A DNA stretch of 64,000 nucleotides. It comes from Roseinatronobacter ekhonensis. GTDB lineage: Bacteria; Pseudomonadota; Alphaproteobacteria; Rhodobacterales; Rhodobacteraceae. The position numbers and the translations under genes were made by a program. The notes under the pieces are model-generated. The model was not told the origin of the DNA and made no database searches. It was given only the letters and a program-made list of their open reading frames with translations. Shown here piece after piece: positions 26,793 to 37,243 of this stretch (within the stretch, counting starts at the first letter, position 1; each line of letters opens with the position of its first letter). The DNA is taken from NCBI RefSeq assembly GCF_900499075.1, contig NZ_UIHC01000003.1, positions 1 through 64,000 of the forward strand, in the 5' to 3' direction.

Positions 26793-27515
26793 TTAAGGAT
26801 AGCGCGCGGCCCCAAGGATCGGGCCAAGCCCCTGTTCCTGCACCAGAACAGCCATGCCTGTGCCTTCGGGCAAAGCTTCGGACACCGTGTAGCTGAACGG
26901 CGCAGCCCCGTCCCACGCATCCAGAACGATCCAGTCGGTGACGATATTGCGATAGGTTATCTCGCGGCCCGCGTTCTCTCCGGCCATAATCTCGACCGTG
27001 GCCTCTTCCAGATAGCGGACGATCTGAACATCGGCAGCATAGTCCAGCACGCTGCGCGCCTGCGCACTGATTGTCACGCCGCCGCCGTCCTGCGCGGAAA
27101 TCTCGACCGTAACCATGCCCTCTGCGAACGGGTTCATCCGGTGCTCGGCAATCAACGCCACGACCTGCATGGTTGCGTTGCCCTGAATATCGTCCATCCC
27201 GCCAATGACCATCTGCGGAGTATAGACCGATTTACGGCCCATCTTGCGGGCATAGGATTTCTGACGCTCGCTAAAGGCGGGTTTGCCGAACGTGTCGGCC
27301 CAGCCAATGTAATCCCAGTAGTCGACATGCAGTGCCAAGGGCAAAACACCGTCATGCTCGACCAGTTCATTCAGCAATTCGTCTGCGGGCGGGCAGGATG
27401 CACAGCCTTGCGAGGTGTATAGCTCTATCACCACAGGGCTGTTCTGCGCCCATAGCGGCGTGGCAAAGCCGATCGTCGCGCCCAAGGCGAGAAGCGTTGC
27501 GGTATGGGTGGTCAT
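26793..27515 (-). CDS. DUF1223-family exported thioredoxin-like protein
   Basis: This 240-residue protein has a signal peptide (start MTTHTATLLALGATIGFATP) and the DUF1223 core beginning VIELYTSQGCASCPPADELL, a thioredoxin-like fold with a CxxC motif. The conserved block DYWDYIGWADTFGKPAFSERQ is typical of the family. A periplasmic thiol-related role is likely, but the physiological function is not established. The ATG at 27515 is chosen over 27533 because it sits closer to the hydrophobic segment. It is divergent from acnA, sharing the promoter region 27516-27747. Confidence 0.82.
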   Translation of the reverse strand: MTTHTATLLALGATIGFATPLWAQNSPVVIELYTSQGCASCPPADELLNELVEHDGVLPLALHVDYWDYIGWADTFGKPAFSERQKSYARKMGRKSVYTPQMVIGGMDDIQGNATMQVVALIAEHRMNPFAEGMVTVEISAQDGGGVTISAQARSVLDYAADVQIVRYLEEATVEIMAGENAGREITYRNIVTDWIVLDAWDGAAPFSYTVSEALPEGTGMAVLVQEQGLGPILGAARYP

Positions 27516-27630
27516 GCCTGATCCGTTTATCATTGCCAGCGCGATCTAACCACGCGCGGGCCAGAGCGCCAATCAAGGTTTTGCGAGGGCTGCGCCCACG
27601 CGACACTATAGCCACAGGCCCGATATTTGG

Positions 27631-27663
27631 CAAATTTGTGCACAACGGTATACAAATTTGTGC
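27631..27663. promoter_or_regulatory. acnA promoter operator module
   Basis: Two direct copies of CAAATTTGTGC lie at 27631-27641 and 27653-27663, 22 bases apart (two helical turns). Overlapping the first is a 20-base block (27634-27653) that reads ATTTGTGCACAACGGTATAC and matches 17 of 20 bases at the mcl2 promoter. The block ends 95 bases before the acnA start. A transcription factor site is inferred. The half-sites recall the GCAAA-type motifs of RamB/PccR-like regulators but the arrangement differs. Confidence 0.55.
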
Positions 27664-27747
27664 CTTTCCCCTTGATCGGCAGGGCAAGCGGTGGCAAATG
27701 CTAGATGCCAAGACCCCTGTCACCTATTCTAGCGGAGGCTCAGCCCC

Positions 27748-30498
27748 ATGACCATTACCGTCGGCCAAGACAGCGCGGGTGCGCGCAAGACCCTCACAGT
27801 CGCAGAGAAGAGCATTGCTTATTATTCCATTCCCGCCGCGCAGGCCGCTGGCCTTGGCCAGTTCGACAAGCTGCCCGCGGCGTTGAAAGTGGTTCTGGAA
27901 AACATGCTGCGCTTTGAAGATGGCAAGACGGTCACGACCGACGACATCCGCGCCTTTGCCGAATGGGCGACCAATGGCGGCAAGAACCCGCGCGAGATTG
28001 CGTATCGCCCCGCCCGCGTGCTGATGCAGGATTTCACCGGCGTTCCCGCCGTGGTGGACCTTGCCGCCATGCGCGACGGCATCAAGGCTTTGGGCGGCGA
28101 CGCACAAAAGATCAACCCGCTGAACCCGGTCGATCTGGTCATCGACCATTCGGTGATGATCGACGAATTCGGCAACCCGCGCGCCTTTCAGATGAATGTG
28201 GACCGCGAGTATGAGCGCAACATCGAGCGCTATACTTTCCTGAAATGGGGCCAGAAAGCGTTCAACAACTTCCGCGTTGTGCCACCGGGCACGGGAATTT
28301 GTCACCAGGTAAACCTTGAATATCTGGCGCAAACCGTCTGGACCGATACCGACCAGAACGGCGCAGACGTCGCCTACCCCGACACGCTTGTGGGCACCGA
28401 CAGCCACACCACCATGGTCAACGGTCTGGCCGTGCTGGGTTGGGGTGTCGGCGGGATCGAGGCAGAGGCCGCGATGCTTGGCCAACCCGTGTCCATGCTG
28501 ATCCCCGAAGTGGTGGGCTTCAAACTGACCGGTGCCATGGTCGAAGGCACCACCGCCACCGACCTGGTTCTGAAAGTGGTGCAGATGCTGCGCGCGCATG
28601 GCGTGGTGGGCAAATTCGTGGAATTCTACGGCGAAGGGCTGGACAACCTGCCGCTCGCGGACCGCGCGACCATTGCCAACATGGCGCCCGAATACGGCGC
28701 GACCTGCGGCTTCTTCCCGATTGACGGCGAAACCCTACGCTACCTGCGCCAGACCGGCCGCGACGAGGACCGCGTGGCATTGGTCGAAGCCTATGCACGC
28801 GAAAACGGCTTCTGGCGCGGGGCGGATTACGATCCGGTCTATACGTCCACGCTGGAGTTGGACATGGGAAGCGTTGTCCCCGCCATTTCCGGCCCCAAGC
28901 GTCCGCAAGACCATGTCGCGCTGACGCAGGCGGCCGAGAAGTTCCTCGACGTGGTGTCAGAGTATCGCGGTGTGGCAGCAGGTGGCGACGCCGCCGACAT
29001 GGCGGATGAAGGGCCTGCCCCCACCGCGCCGACCGACCCGCGCAAAACCGCCGCCGTCGCCGGTGAGGATTACGCCCTGCGCGATGGCTCTGTCGTGATC
29101 GCGTCAATCACCTCCTGCACCAACACCTCGAACCCCTATGTGATGATCGGGGCCGGCTTGGTCGCCCGCAAGGCGCGCGCGCTCGGCCTGACGCGCAAAC
29201 CTTGGGTCAAGACCTCGCTCGCGCCCGGCTCTCAGGTCGTGTCGGCCTATCTGGAAGCGGCAGAATTGCAAGACGATCTGGATGCCATCGGCTTCAACCT
29301 TGTGGGCTATGGCTGCACCACCTGCATCGGCAACTCTGGCCCGCTTCAGGAAGAAATCTCGAAAGCGATCAACGACAACGACCTGATCGCCACCAGCGTT
29401 CTGTCGGGCAACCGCAACTTTGAAGGCCGCATTTCCCCCGATGTGCGCGCGAACTACCTCGCCTCGCCCCCCTTGGTCGTCGCCTATGCACTGGCCGGTG
29501 ACATGAATATCGACATCACCAAAGACCCGATCGCGCAAACGCCCGAAGGCAAGGATGTCTACCTCAAGGACATCTGGCCAACCCAGAAAGAGGTCGCGGA
29601 CCTTGTGGAAGCGACTGTCACGCGAGAGGCGTTCCAGTCGAAATACGCCGATGTCTTCAAGGGCGACGAGAAATGGCAAGGTGTCGAAACCACCGATTCG
29701 GAAACCTATGACTGGCCGGCCTCCTCGACCTATATCCAGAACCCGCCCTATTTCCGCGACATGGGCGCCGAAGCTGGCACGATTGCTGATGTCAAAGGCG
29801 CGCGTATTCTGGCGCTTCTGGGCGACATGGTCACGACCGACCACATCAGCCCCGCAGGCAGCTTCAAGGCCAGCACCCCCGCGGGCCGCTATCTAGAAGA
29901 ACGCCAGGTGCCTGTGCGCGAGTTCAACAGCTACGGCTCGCGCCGCGGCAACCACGAAGTGATGATGCGCGGCACCTTCGCCAATATCCGCATCCGCAAT
30001 GCGATGCTGGACGGGGTCGAAGGCGGCTACACCAAGGGGCCGGACGGCAACCAAACCGCCATTTTCGACGCCGCTATGGCCTACCAGGAAGACGGCACAC
30101 CATTGGTCGTGATCGGCGGCAAGGAATACGGCGCGGGCTCCAGCCGGGACTGGGCTGCGAAGGGCACGAACCTGCTGGGCGTCAAGGCCGTGATCGCGGA
30201 ATCGTTCGAGCGTATCCACCGCTCCAACCTTGTCGGCATGGGCGTTATCCCGTTCGAATTTACCGGCGGCGACACCCGCGCAAGCCTTGGCCTGAATGGC
30301 GATGAAATCATCAATATCAGCGGCTTGGAAGGTGATCTTAAACCACTTTCCGAAGTGCCATGCACCATCACCTACGCAGATGGCACGGAAAAGACGATCA
30401 CGCTCAAATGCCGCATCGATACCGGCATCGAGAAGGAATATGTCGAGCATGGCGGCGTGCTGCACTATGTGCTGCGCAACCTCGCCAAAGCGGCGTAA
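27748..30498 (+). CDS. acnA: aconitate hydratase A
   Basis: This 916-residue cytosolic aconitase isomerises citrate and isocitrate in the TCA cycle. The 4Fe-4S ligands are C457 (SCTNTSNP) and C523/C526 (GCTTCIGNSG). Substrate-site motifs such as SRDWAAKGTNLLG, with the swivel-domain arginine, and GDMVTTDHISPAGS are intact. Length is typical of the AcnA/IRP family, not AcnB. A good GGAGG (27734-27738) precedes the ATG. Monocistronic organisation is supported by the terminator directly downstream. The promoter shares an unusual block with mcl2. Confidence 0.97.
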   Translation: MTITVGQDSAGARKTLTVAEKSIAYYSIPAAQAAGLGQFDKLPAALKVVLENMLRFEDGKTVTTDDIRAFAEWATNGGKNPREIAYRPARVLMQDFTGVPAVVDLAAMRDGIKALGGDAQKINPLNPVDLVIDHSVMIDEFGNPRAFQMNVDREYERNIERYTFLKWGQKAFNNFRVVPPGTGICHQVNLEYLAQTVWTDTDQNGADVAYPDTLVGTDSHTTMVNGLAVLGWGVGGIEAEAAMLGQPVSMLIPEVVGFKLTGAMVEGTTATDLVLKVVQMLRAHGVVGKFVEFYGEGLDNLPLADRATIANMAPEYGATCGFFPIDGETLRYLRQTGRDEDRVALVEAYARENGFWRGADYDPVYTSTLELDMGSVVPAISGPKRPQDHVALTQAAEKFLDVVSEYRGVAAGGDAADMADEGPAPTAPTDPRKTAAVAGEDYALRDGSVVIASITSCTNTSNPYVMIGAGLVARKARALGLTRKPWVKTSLAPGSQVVSAYLEAAELQDDLDAIGFNLVGYGCTTCIGNSGPLQEEISKAINDNDLIATSVLSGNRNFEGRISPDVRANYLASPPLVVAYALAGDMNIDITKDPIAQTPEGKDVYLKDIWPTQKEVADLVEATVTREAFQSKYADVFKGDEKWQGVETTDSETYDWPASSTYIQNPPYFRDMGAEAGTIADVKGARILALLGDMVTTDHISPAGSFKASTPAGRYLEERQVPVREFNSYGSRRGNHEVMMRGTFANIRIRNAMLDGVEGGYTKGPDGNQTAIFDAAMAYQEDGTPLVVIGGKEYGAGSSRDWAAKGTNLLGVKAVIAESFERIHRSNLVGMGVIPFEFTGGDTRASLGLNGDEIINISGLEGDLKPLSEVPCTITYADGTEKTITLKCRIDTGIEKEYVEHGGVLHYVLRNLAKAA

Positions 30499-30516
30499 CG
30501 CCTTCACATTCCCGAC

Positions 30517-30553
30517 AAACCCCGGCGCGCACCCCGCGCCGGGGTTTTCTTTT
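30517..30553 (+). terminator. Rho-independent terminator of acnA
   Basis: The arms AACCCCGGCGCG and CGCGCCGGGGTT form a 12-bp stem with a 5-base loop, followed by TTTTCTTTT. It starts 19 bases after the acnA stop. Confidence 0.93.
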
Positions 30554-30594
30554 GCCAAGCCTAAGGGCTATCTTTACCGAAACTCGGAGAGACC

Positions 30595-30972
30595 ATGGCA
30601 ACCCGTATCATCGCACTTGTTTTCCTTGGGCTGTTTCTGGCCTTTATCGCGGTCATGGCCTCTGTCACGCTCTTCGTGAAAGACCCGCTGCCGATTGTCG
30701 GCCCGAACCAGCGGCTTGTTCTGGAAACGGTCGAGATTGCGCCGCCGCTGCGCGCAGAAATCGCGGTCGATGGCGACTTCAAGGCGCTCGTGTCGGTCAG
30801 CCCGCTGGATGACGTGCGCCGTGTGCGCTTGCGGCCTGCGGGTGGCAATGACGTCGCACTTGAACAGCAAGGCGAACTGGCAGAGGCACAATTCACCCGC
30901 ACCGGGCGCTGGGAACTGGTTCTCGACGCAGGCGGCACCCAAGAGGTGCTTGCCTTCGTTCTGCGCGATTAA
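30595..30972 (+). CDS. small membrane-anchored protein of unknown function
   Basis: This 125-residue protein has one N-terminal membrane segment (about residues 5-27: IIALVFLGLFLAFIAVMASV) and an acidic beta-rich periplasmic part. No family is recognised. The repeated pattern of short strands (EIAVDGDFKALVSVSPLDDVRR, then GRWELVLDAG) suggests a small immunoglobulin-like or single beta-sandwich domain. CGGAGAG precedes the ATG. It lies alone between the acnA terminator and the antiporter gene, in the same direction as the latter. Confidence 0.65.
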   Translation: MATRIIALVFLGLFLAFIAVMASVTLFVKDPLPIVGPNQRLVLETVEIAPPLRAEIAVDGDFKALVSVSPLDDVRRVRLRPAGGNDVALEQQGELAEAQFTRTGRWELVLDAGGTQEVLAFVLRD

Positions 30973-31057
30973 CGGGCGCAACAGACGCAATCGGTCATGC
31001 GCCCTTTTCACCGGCGCGCGAACCCGGTTAGGGTGACGCATCGTTTAGACAAGTCAG

Positions 31058-32629
31058 GTGCGCGCGGTGTTCGAAACCATCATCCTCAGTTTTGCCTTCG
31101 CCTTCGGCTTGGCCGTTCGCCAGATCGGGCTGCCGCCGCTGGTCGGGTTTCTGGCCGCCGGGTTTGCCATTAACATCGCCGCGCAACCTCTTGGTTTACC
31201 ACAAGAAACTGGGCCAATCCTGCACCATGTCGCGCATCTTGGCGTCTTGTTGCTGTTGTTTACGGTCGGGCTAAAGCTGAAACTGGGACAGATCGCGCAG
31301 CCGCAGGTCGTGGGCGGCGCAATCCTGCATTTCGCGATCAGCGTGGCCTTGTTCGCGCCGGTGGCCAAACTGCTGATGGGGGTTGCGTGGGAAACCGCGC
31401 TGCTGCTGGCGATTGCGCTGGCGTTTTCATCGACCGTTCTGGCGGCCAAGCTGTTGGAAGGCAAGCGCGAATTGGGCGCGTTCCATGGCCGCACCGCCAT
31501 CGGCATCCTGATTGTGCAGGATATTATCGCGCTGGTCGTGCTGGCCATCTGGTCTGGGCAGACACCCAATGCATGGGCCGCGCTGTTGTTGGGCCTGCCG
31601 CTGTTGCGCCCGGTGCTGCACAAGCTGCTCGATCTTGCGGGGCATGACGAGATTCTGGTGCTGATGGGCATGCTGTTGGCGCTGGTCATCGGCGGTTACG
31701 GGTTCGAGGCGATGGGCCTGTCATCCGAGATCGGCGCGCTCGCGATGGGCGTGTTGTTGTCGAACCATGCCCGCGCCAGCGAATTGTCACGCGCGCTGTG
31801 GTCGCTGAAAGAGGTCTTCCTTGTCGCCTTCTTTCTGGAGATCGGGCTGACCGGCCTGCCGGACGGCCCTGCGCTTGTATTCGCGCTGGTTGTCGGTCTG
31901 GCCCTGCCGCTGAAAGGCGCTTTGTTCTACGCGCTGCTGGTTGCGTTCAAACTGCGGGCGCGGTCGGCGTTTCTGTCATCGCTCAGCCTGACGGCCTATT
32001 CCGAATTCGGGCTGATCGTGGCGGCGGGTGTCTTGCCGGAATACCTTGTGCCGCTGGCGCTGGCGGTCACGCTCTCTTTCCTGATCTCGGCCCCGCTGAA
32101 CCGGATCGCGCACCCGCTCTATGAGCGGCTGGAGGACCGGCTGCAACGGTTCGAACGCCCGACCATGCACCCGGACGAACAGCCCAAGGATTTGGGTGAT
32201 GCAACTGTGCTGATCTTTGGCATGGGGCGCACCGGCACCGCCGCCTATGACCGGTTGAGCGAGGCGGGACTGTCGCCCATTGGCCTTGATGCCGACACCT
32301 ACCGCATAAAGGGCCACCAAGAGGCGGGGCGCAACGCGCTGTTTGCCGATGCCGAGGACAGCAATTTCTGGCGCAGCGTCGATCTGGGGCGGATCAAGGC
32401 CGCGGTGCTGGCCTTGGGTGACCTGGAGGCCAAGCTGATCGCGGTCCGGTCGCTGCGCGCGCGCGGGTTCAGCGGCCCGGTGATTGCCCATGTCATGCAT
32501 GAAGAAACCCGGCACCTGCTACGCGAGGCCGGTGCGGATTACACCTATCTGACCATGACACAGGCGGGCGTGAACCTTGCCGACCGCACCGTAACGGTGC
32601 TGGAGGTCGAGGGCAGGCATGGCGGCTAA
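31058..32629 (+). CDS. monovalent cation:proton antiporter, KefB/YbaL-like
   Basis: This 523-residue CPA2 antiporter has about 12 membrane helices in its first 360 residues and a C-terminal TrkA-N/RCK Rossmann domain (about residues 385-500) starting VLIFGMGRTGTAAYDRL, which binds a nucleotide and gates potassium or proton exchange. A conserved acidic site motif lies in SSEIGALAMGVLLSNH. The start is a GTG at 31058 (a second GTG at 31067 is possible); no ATG fits the first helix. No KefF/KefG-type partner gene is adjacent. It converges with ccmG, 3 bases apart. Confidence 0.88.
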   Translation: MRAVFETIILSFAFAFGLAVRQIGLPPLVGFLAAGFAINIAAQPLGLPQETGPILHHVAHLGVLLLLFTVGLKLKLGQIAQPQVVGGAILHFAISVALFAPVAKLLMGVAWETALLLAIALAFSSTVLAAKLLEGKRELGAFHGRTAIGILIVQDIIALVVLAIWSGQTPNAWAALLLGLPLLRPVLHKLLDLAGHDEILVLMGMLLALVIGGYGFEAMGLSSEIGALAMGVLLSNHARASELSRALWSLKEVFLVAFFLEIGLTGLPDGPALVFALVVGLALPLKGALFYALLVAFKLRARSAFLSSLSLTAYSEFGLIVAAGVLPEYLVPLALAVTLSFLISAPLNRIAHPLYERLEDRLQRFERPTMHPDEQPKDLGDATVLIFGMGRTGTAAYDRLSEAGLSPIGLDADTYRIKGHQEAGRNALFADAEDSNFWRSVDLGRIKAAVLALGDLEAKLIAVRSLRARGFSGPVIAHVMHEETRHLLREAGADYTYLTMTQAGVNLADRTVTVLEVEGRHGG

Positions 32630-32632
32630 CGC

Positions 32633-33172
32633 CTAGCGCGCTGCCGCCGCCTCCATCGCCGGGCGGATGCGGTTTTCCATAATCTCCCGCGTGATCGGGC
32701 CAGCATAACGGAATTCGATGGTGCCGTCGCCTGCCACCACAAAGGTTTCGGGCAGGCCCACAACGCCCCAGTCCAGCCCCGTGCGGGCGGCAGGGTCAGA
32801 CCCGATGGCGCGGAACGGGTCGCCCAGATCGTCCAGAAAATCTTCTGCCTTGTCGGCTTGGTCGCGGTAGTTCACGCCGTAAATGGTTGTGCCTTCCTGC
32901 GCCAGTTCTTCCAGAAACGGGTGTTCCGCGCGGCAAGGCGGGCACCAAGTGGCCCAGAAATTGACCAGCGTCACCTCGCCCTCGCGCAGCATGGCATCGG
33001 TCAGAAGCGTGCGTTCGCCCAGTTGTTCGACCCCAAGCGCGGGCGCGTCCTGCCCGGCGCGGGCCGATGGCAGATCATTGCGCCCTTCACGGAAATTGCC
33101 GAAATAGAACATGACCGCCAAGCCCAGAAACAACAGCGGCGGCAGCAGCATCAGCGGGCGAATTTTACCCAT
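32633..33172 (-). CDS. ccmG: cytochrome c biogenesis thiol reductase CcmG/DsbE
   Basis: This 179-residue membrane-anchored periplasmic thioredoxin keeps apocytochrome c cysteines reduced for heme attachment. An N-terminal anchor (about residues 6-24) is followed by the DsbE domain with active site WATWCPPC (C77, C80) and GLPETFVV (cis-Pro loop). The ATG at 33172 overlaps the ccmD end by 8 bases. It completes a ccmA-B-C-D-G block on the minus strand. ccmE, ccmF and ccmH must lie elsewhere. Confidence 0.93.
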   Translation of the reverse strand: MGKIRPLMLLPPLLFLGLAVMFYFGNFREGRNDLPSARAGQDAPALGVEQLGERTLLTDAMLREGEVTLVNFWATWCPPCRAEHPFLEELAQEGTTIYGVNYRDQADKAEDFLDDLGDPFRAIGSDPAARTGLDWGVVGLPETFVVAGDGTIEFRYAGPITREIMENRIRPAMEAAAAR

Positions 33173-33323
33173 TCTTTCCTCGTTTCTGTTCAAAAGCATC
33201 CAAGTCGCGGCGCACCCGACGACCGCGCGCAACATACCAAAGCGCCAAGGCAACGATCAGGCCCAGCGACACAATATAGGCCGAGGTCACTTCGACCGCG
33301 TATCGTCCAAGATCGGGCATCAT
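33165..33323 (-). CDS. ccmD: heme exporter protein CcmD
   Basis: This tiny 52-residue single-pass protein (MMPDLGRYAVEVTSAYIVSL then a membrane helix and a basic tail RGRRVRRDLDAF) fits CcmD, which links CcmC to CcmE and releases holo-CcmE. The first ATG (33323) and the next (33320) both sit on the ccmC stop; I take the first. Overlaps with ccmC and ccmG on both sides show translational coupling. It is identified by size, topology and position between ccmC and ccmG. Confidence 0.88.
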   Translation of the reverse strand: MMPDLGRYAVEVTSAYIVSLGLIVALALWYVARGRRVRRDLDAFEQKRGKNG

Positions 33324-34051
33324 GCCATCCGCTCCCGTGCGACAAGGGCTTTCATGCGGCGGGCGCGGATTTCGGTGCGGGTGCCAGCCAGCACCAGCGC
33401 CAGAAAAATCAGCCCGAAACCCACCATGCAAGTGTAAAGCGGCGCTTTATAGGCCCAATCCATACGCGTGCCGGGAGCGACCGACAGCGACGCGCCCTGA
33501 TGCAACCCCTGATTCCAGAAATTTGCGGCATAGCGCGACAGAACGGCAAACACGGACCCGACCAGGCACAGAACTGCCGTCAGGTCTGCGCCCGTGTCGG
33601 GGTCATCAATGGCTGACCACATGGCGATATAACCCAGGTAGAACAGGAACAGGATCAGGAACGCGGTCAGTCGCGGGTCCCACGCCCACCATGTGCCCCA
33701 CATCGGTTGGCCCCACACCGCGCCCGTAATCAGCCCGATCACGGTCATCACGGCGCCCACGGGCGCTGCGGCGCGCGCGGCCAAGGCGCTGACGTGGTGG
33801 CGGCGGATCAGCCAGACAAGGGATGCCACCAGCATCATGACCCAAGCGTTGATCGCCATCATTGCAGCGGGCACATGGATGAACACGATCTTCACGGTCG
33901 ACCCTTGGCGAAAATCATCGGGCGTGAAGAAAAACCCCCAGACCAGCCCGATGGTGGTGATGACCACAGCCGCAACCGCCACGATTGGAAGCAACCAATC
34001 GGTGGTGCGCATGAATTTCAGCGGGTTGGCGTATTCCCAAAGTGACGACAT
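33320..34051 (-). CDS. ccmC: heme exporter/handling protein CcmC
   Basis: This 243-residue protein has six membrane helices and the tryptophan-rich WWD motif (about residues 118-125: W-G-T-W-W-A-W-D) that presents heme in the periplasm. Flanking histidines are present (H59 in FIHVPAA, and another in the NQGLHQGAS loop). It passes heme to CcmE. It sits 51 bases downstream of ccmB in the ccm operon. Confidence 0.95.
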   Translation of the reverse strand: MSSLWEYANPLKFMRTTDWLLPIVAVAAVVITTIGLVWGFFFTPDDFRQGSTVKIVFIHVPAAMMAINAWVMMLVASLVWLIRRHHVSALAARAAAPVGAVMTVIGLITGAVWGQPMWGTWWAWDPRLTAFLILFLFYLGYIAMWSAIDDPDTGADLTAVLCLVGSVFAVLSRYAANFWNQGLHQGASLSVAPGTRMDWAYKAPLYTCMVGFGLIFLALVLAGTRTEIRARRMKALVARERMA

Positions 34052-34102
34052 GAGGATTACCTATCTTTGCGTGGGTGGGCTCTCAAGCGAAACCGGCGCG
34101 GT

Positions 34103-34759
34103 TCACCGAAGGTTTATCCGGATCACATAGGCCGAGGCAAAGGGCAATAATGCCACAGCCCCCGCCGTGATCCCGGCCAGAAGGGCCAAGGGCGTGCCGA
34201 CGGCCAAGCCCTGCGCGCCGCGCGACACGACTTCGGCACCGAAAACCAGCGTCGGGATGTAGAGCGGCAGCACCAGCAGCGACAGCAATAGTCCGCCGCG
34301 TTTCAGACCCACGGTCAGCGCCGCGCCAAAGGTGCCGATAACGGACAGTGCAGGCGTGCCAAGCATGAGCGACAGCAGCAGCCAGCCATAGGCGGGCACA
34401 GGCAGGCTCAGCAGCAGACCAAGCACGGGCGACACCAGCACCAATGGCACACCCGTGGTCAGCCAATGCGCCAGCGCCTTGATGCTGACGACCCCTTCCA
34501 GCGGCACCGGGGCCGTTGCCAACAAGTCGAGCGAACCATCCTCATAATCCAGCGCGAAAATACGATCCAGCGACAGCAGGCAGGCCAGCAGCGCGCCGAC
34601 CCACAGAATGCCGGGCGCGATCAGCGCCAATGTGGTGCGGTCTGGCCCGACGCCCAACGGCACGAGCACCGCCAATATCAGGAAAAACGCCAACCCAAGG
34701 CCAAAGCCGCCCCCGGCGCGAAAGGCCAATCGCATATCGCGGATCAGCAGCGCGATCAT
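34103..34759 (-). CDS. ccmB: heme exporter protein CcmB
   Basis: This 218-residue integral membrane subunit of the CcmAB ABC transporter has about six helices and is almost entirely hydrophobic. The N-terminus ([18 protein letters not shown]) and the [20 protein letters not shown] loop are characteristic. CcmAB uses ATP to release holo-CcmE from CcmC/CcmD. The start overlaps the ccmA stop by 4 bases. Confidence 0.94.
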   Translation of the reverse strand: MIALLIRDMRLAFRAGGGFGLGLAFFLILAVLVPLGVGPDRTTLALIAPGILWVGALLACLLSLDRIFALDYEDGSLDLLATAPVPLEGVVSIKALAHWLTTGVPLVLVSPVLGLLLSLPVPAYGWLLLSLMLGTPALSVIGTFGAALTVGLKRGGLLLSLLVLPLYIPTLVFGAEVVSRGAQGLAVGTPLALLAGITAGAVALLPFASAYVIRINLR

Positions 34760-35376
34760 AGGAACGCCTCGTCAAAGCCGCTTGAGGGGTCGGGCAGCCG
34801 TGCCTTGTAAGGGCCAAGGTCCAGCACCCGCGCCTCTGGCAAGCCAAGCTCTATATGCGTGGCCATCAAGGCCATTCCGCCCGCCGCCAGGTGCGCGCGC
34901 ACCACATCGGCAAAAAGCGCGACCGACGCGGCATCAAGCGACACGGTCGGTTCATCCAGCACCCAGACGGGCCGCCCCGTGACCATCAACCGCGCCAACC
35001 CCAGCCGCCTCTTTTGCCCGGCTGACAGGTTTTGCGCGGCGCGGTCGGCAAGCTGGCGCAGGTTCATCCGGTCCAGCGCGTGGTCAATGCCGTTGGTGCC
35101 ATAGATCGCGGCCCAAAAGGTCAGGTTTTCTGTAACGCTCAGCGTGGCTTTCAACCCGTCCGCATGGCCCGCATAGGCAATCGTGTCGGGGGGGCTGTCG
35201 ATCTGGCCCGCCATTGCCGGTTGCAGCCCGGCAATGGTGCGCAAGGCCGTGGTTTTGCCGCAGCCATTCGGCCCGCGCAGCACCAGCGCCTGACCGGGTA
35301 CCAATGCAAAGCTGACCCCTTCCAGCAGGGGCAGGCCACCACGGGCACAGGCCAGATCTGTCACCTTCAAAGACAT
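34756..35376 (-). CDS. ccmA: heme exporter ATP-binding protein CcmA
   Basis: This 206-residue ABC ATPase of the cytochrome c maturation system has a Walker A at residues 35-42 (GPNGCGKT), the signature [15 protein letters not shown], and a Walker B in [12 protein letters not shown]. The ATG at 35376 is chosen since the family starts with MSLKVTDL; ten more codons are open upstream. It is the first ccm gene on this strand, 46 bases downstream of glmS, separated by a hairpin. Confidence 0.95.
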   Translation of the reverse strand: MSLKVTDLACARGGLPLLEGVSFALVPGQALVLRGPNGCGKTTALRTIAGLQPAMAGQIDSPPDTIAYAGHADGLKATLSVTENLTFWAAIYGTNGIDHALDRMNLRQLADRAAQNLSAGQKRRLGLARLMVTGRPVWVLDEPTVSLDAASVALFADVVRAHLAAGGMALMATHIELGLPEARVLDLGPYKARLPDPSSGFDEAFL

Positions 35377-35397
35377 GAATGTCGCATAGCCCGCTTT

Positions 35398-35418
35398 GCC
35401 GCCCAAGGAAAGGGCGGC
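35398..35418 (-). terminator. hairpin between glmS and ccmA
   Basis: A perfect 7-bp stem GCCGCCC/GGGCGGC with a 7-base loop lies 3 bases past the glmS stop and 22 bases before the ccmA start (minus strand). There is no T-tract, so it may be an attenuator or an mRNA 3' stabiliser. Confidence 0.45.
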
Positions 35419-35421
35419 GCG

Positions 35422-37239
<1,818 letters not shown>

Positions 37240-37243
37240 GGTT

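Noticed and set aside
26268-27422. 384-codon plus-strand frame opposite the Fe-S subunit and DUF1223 genes
   Set aside because: It spans two real genes and their gap, with no start context or known domain.
37240-37243. Possible glmS ribozyme or riboswitch upstream of glmS
   Set aside because: Only 4 bases separate glmU and glmS, so no leader exists; the glmU upstream region shows no such structure.
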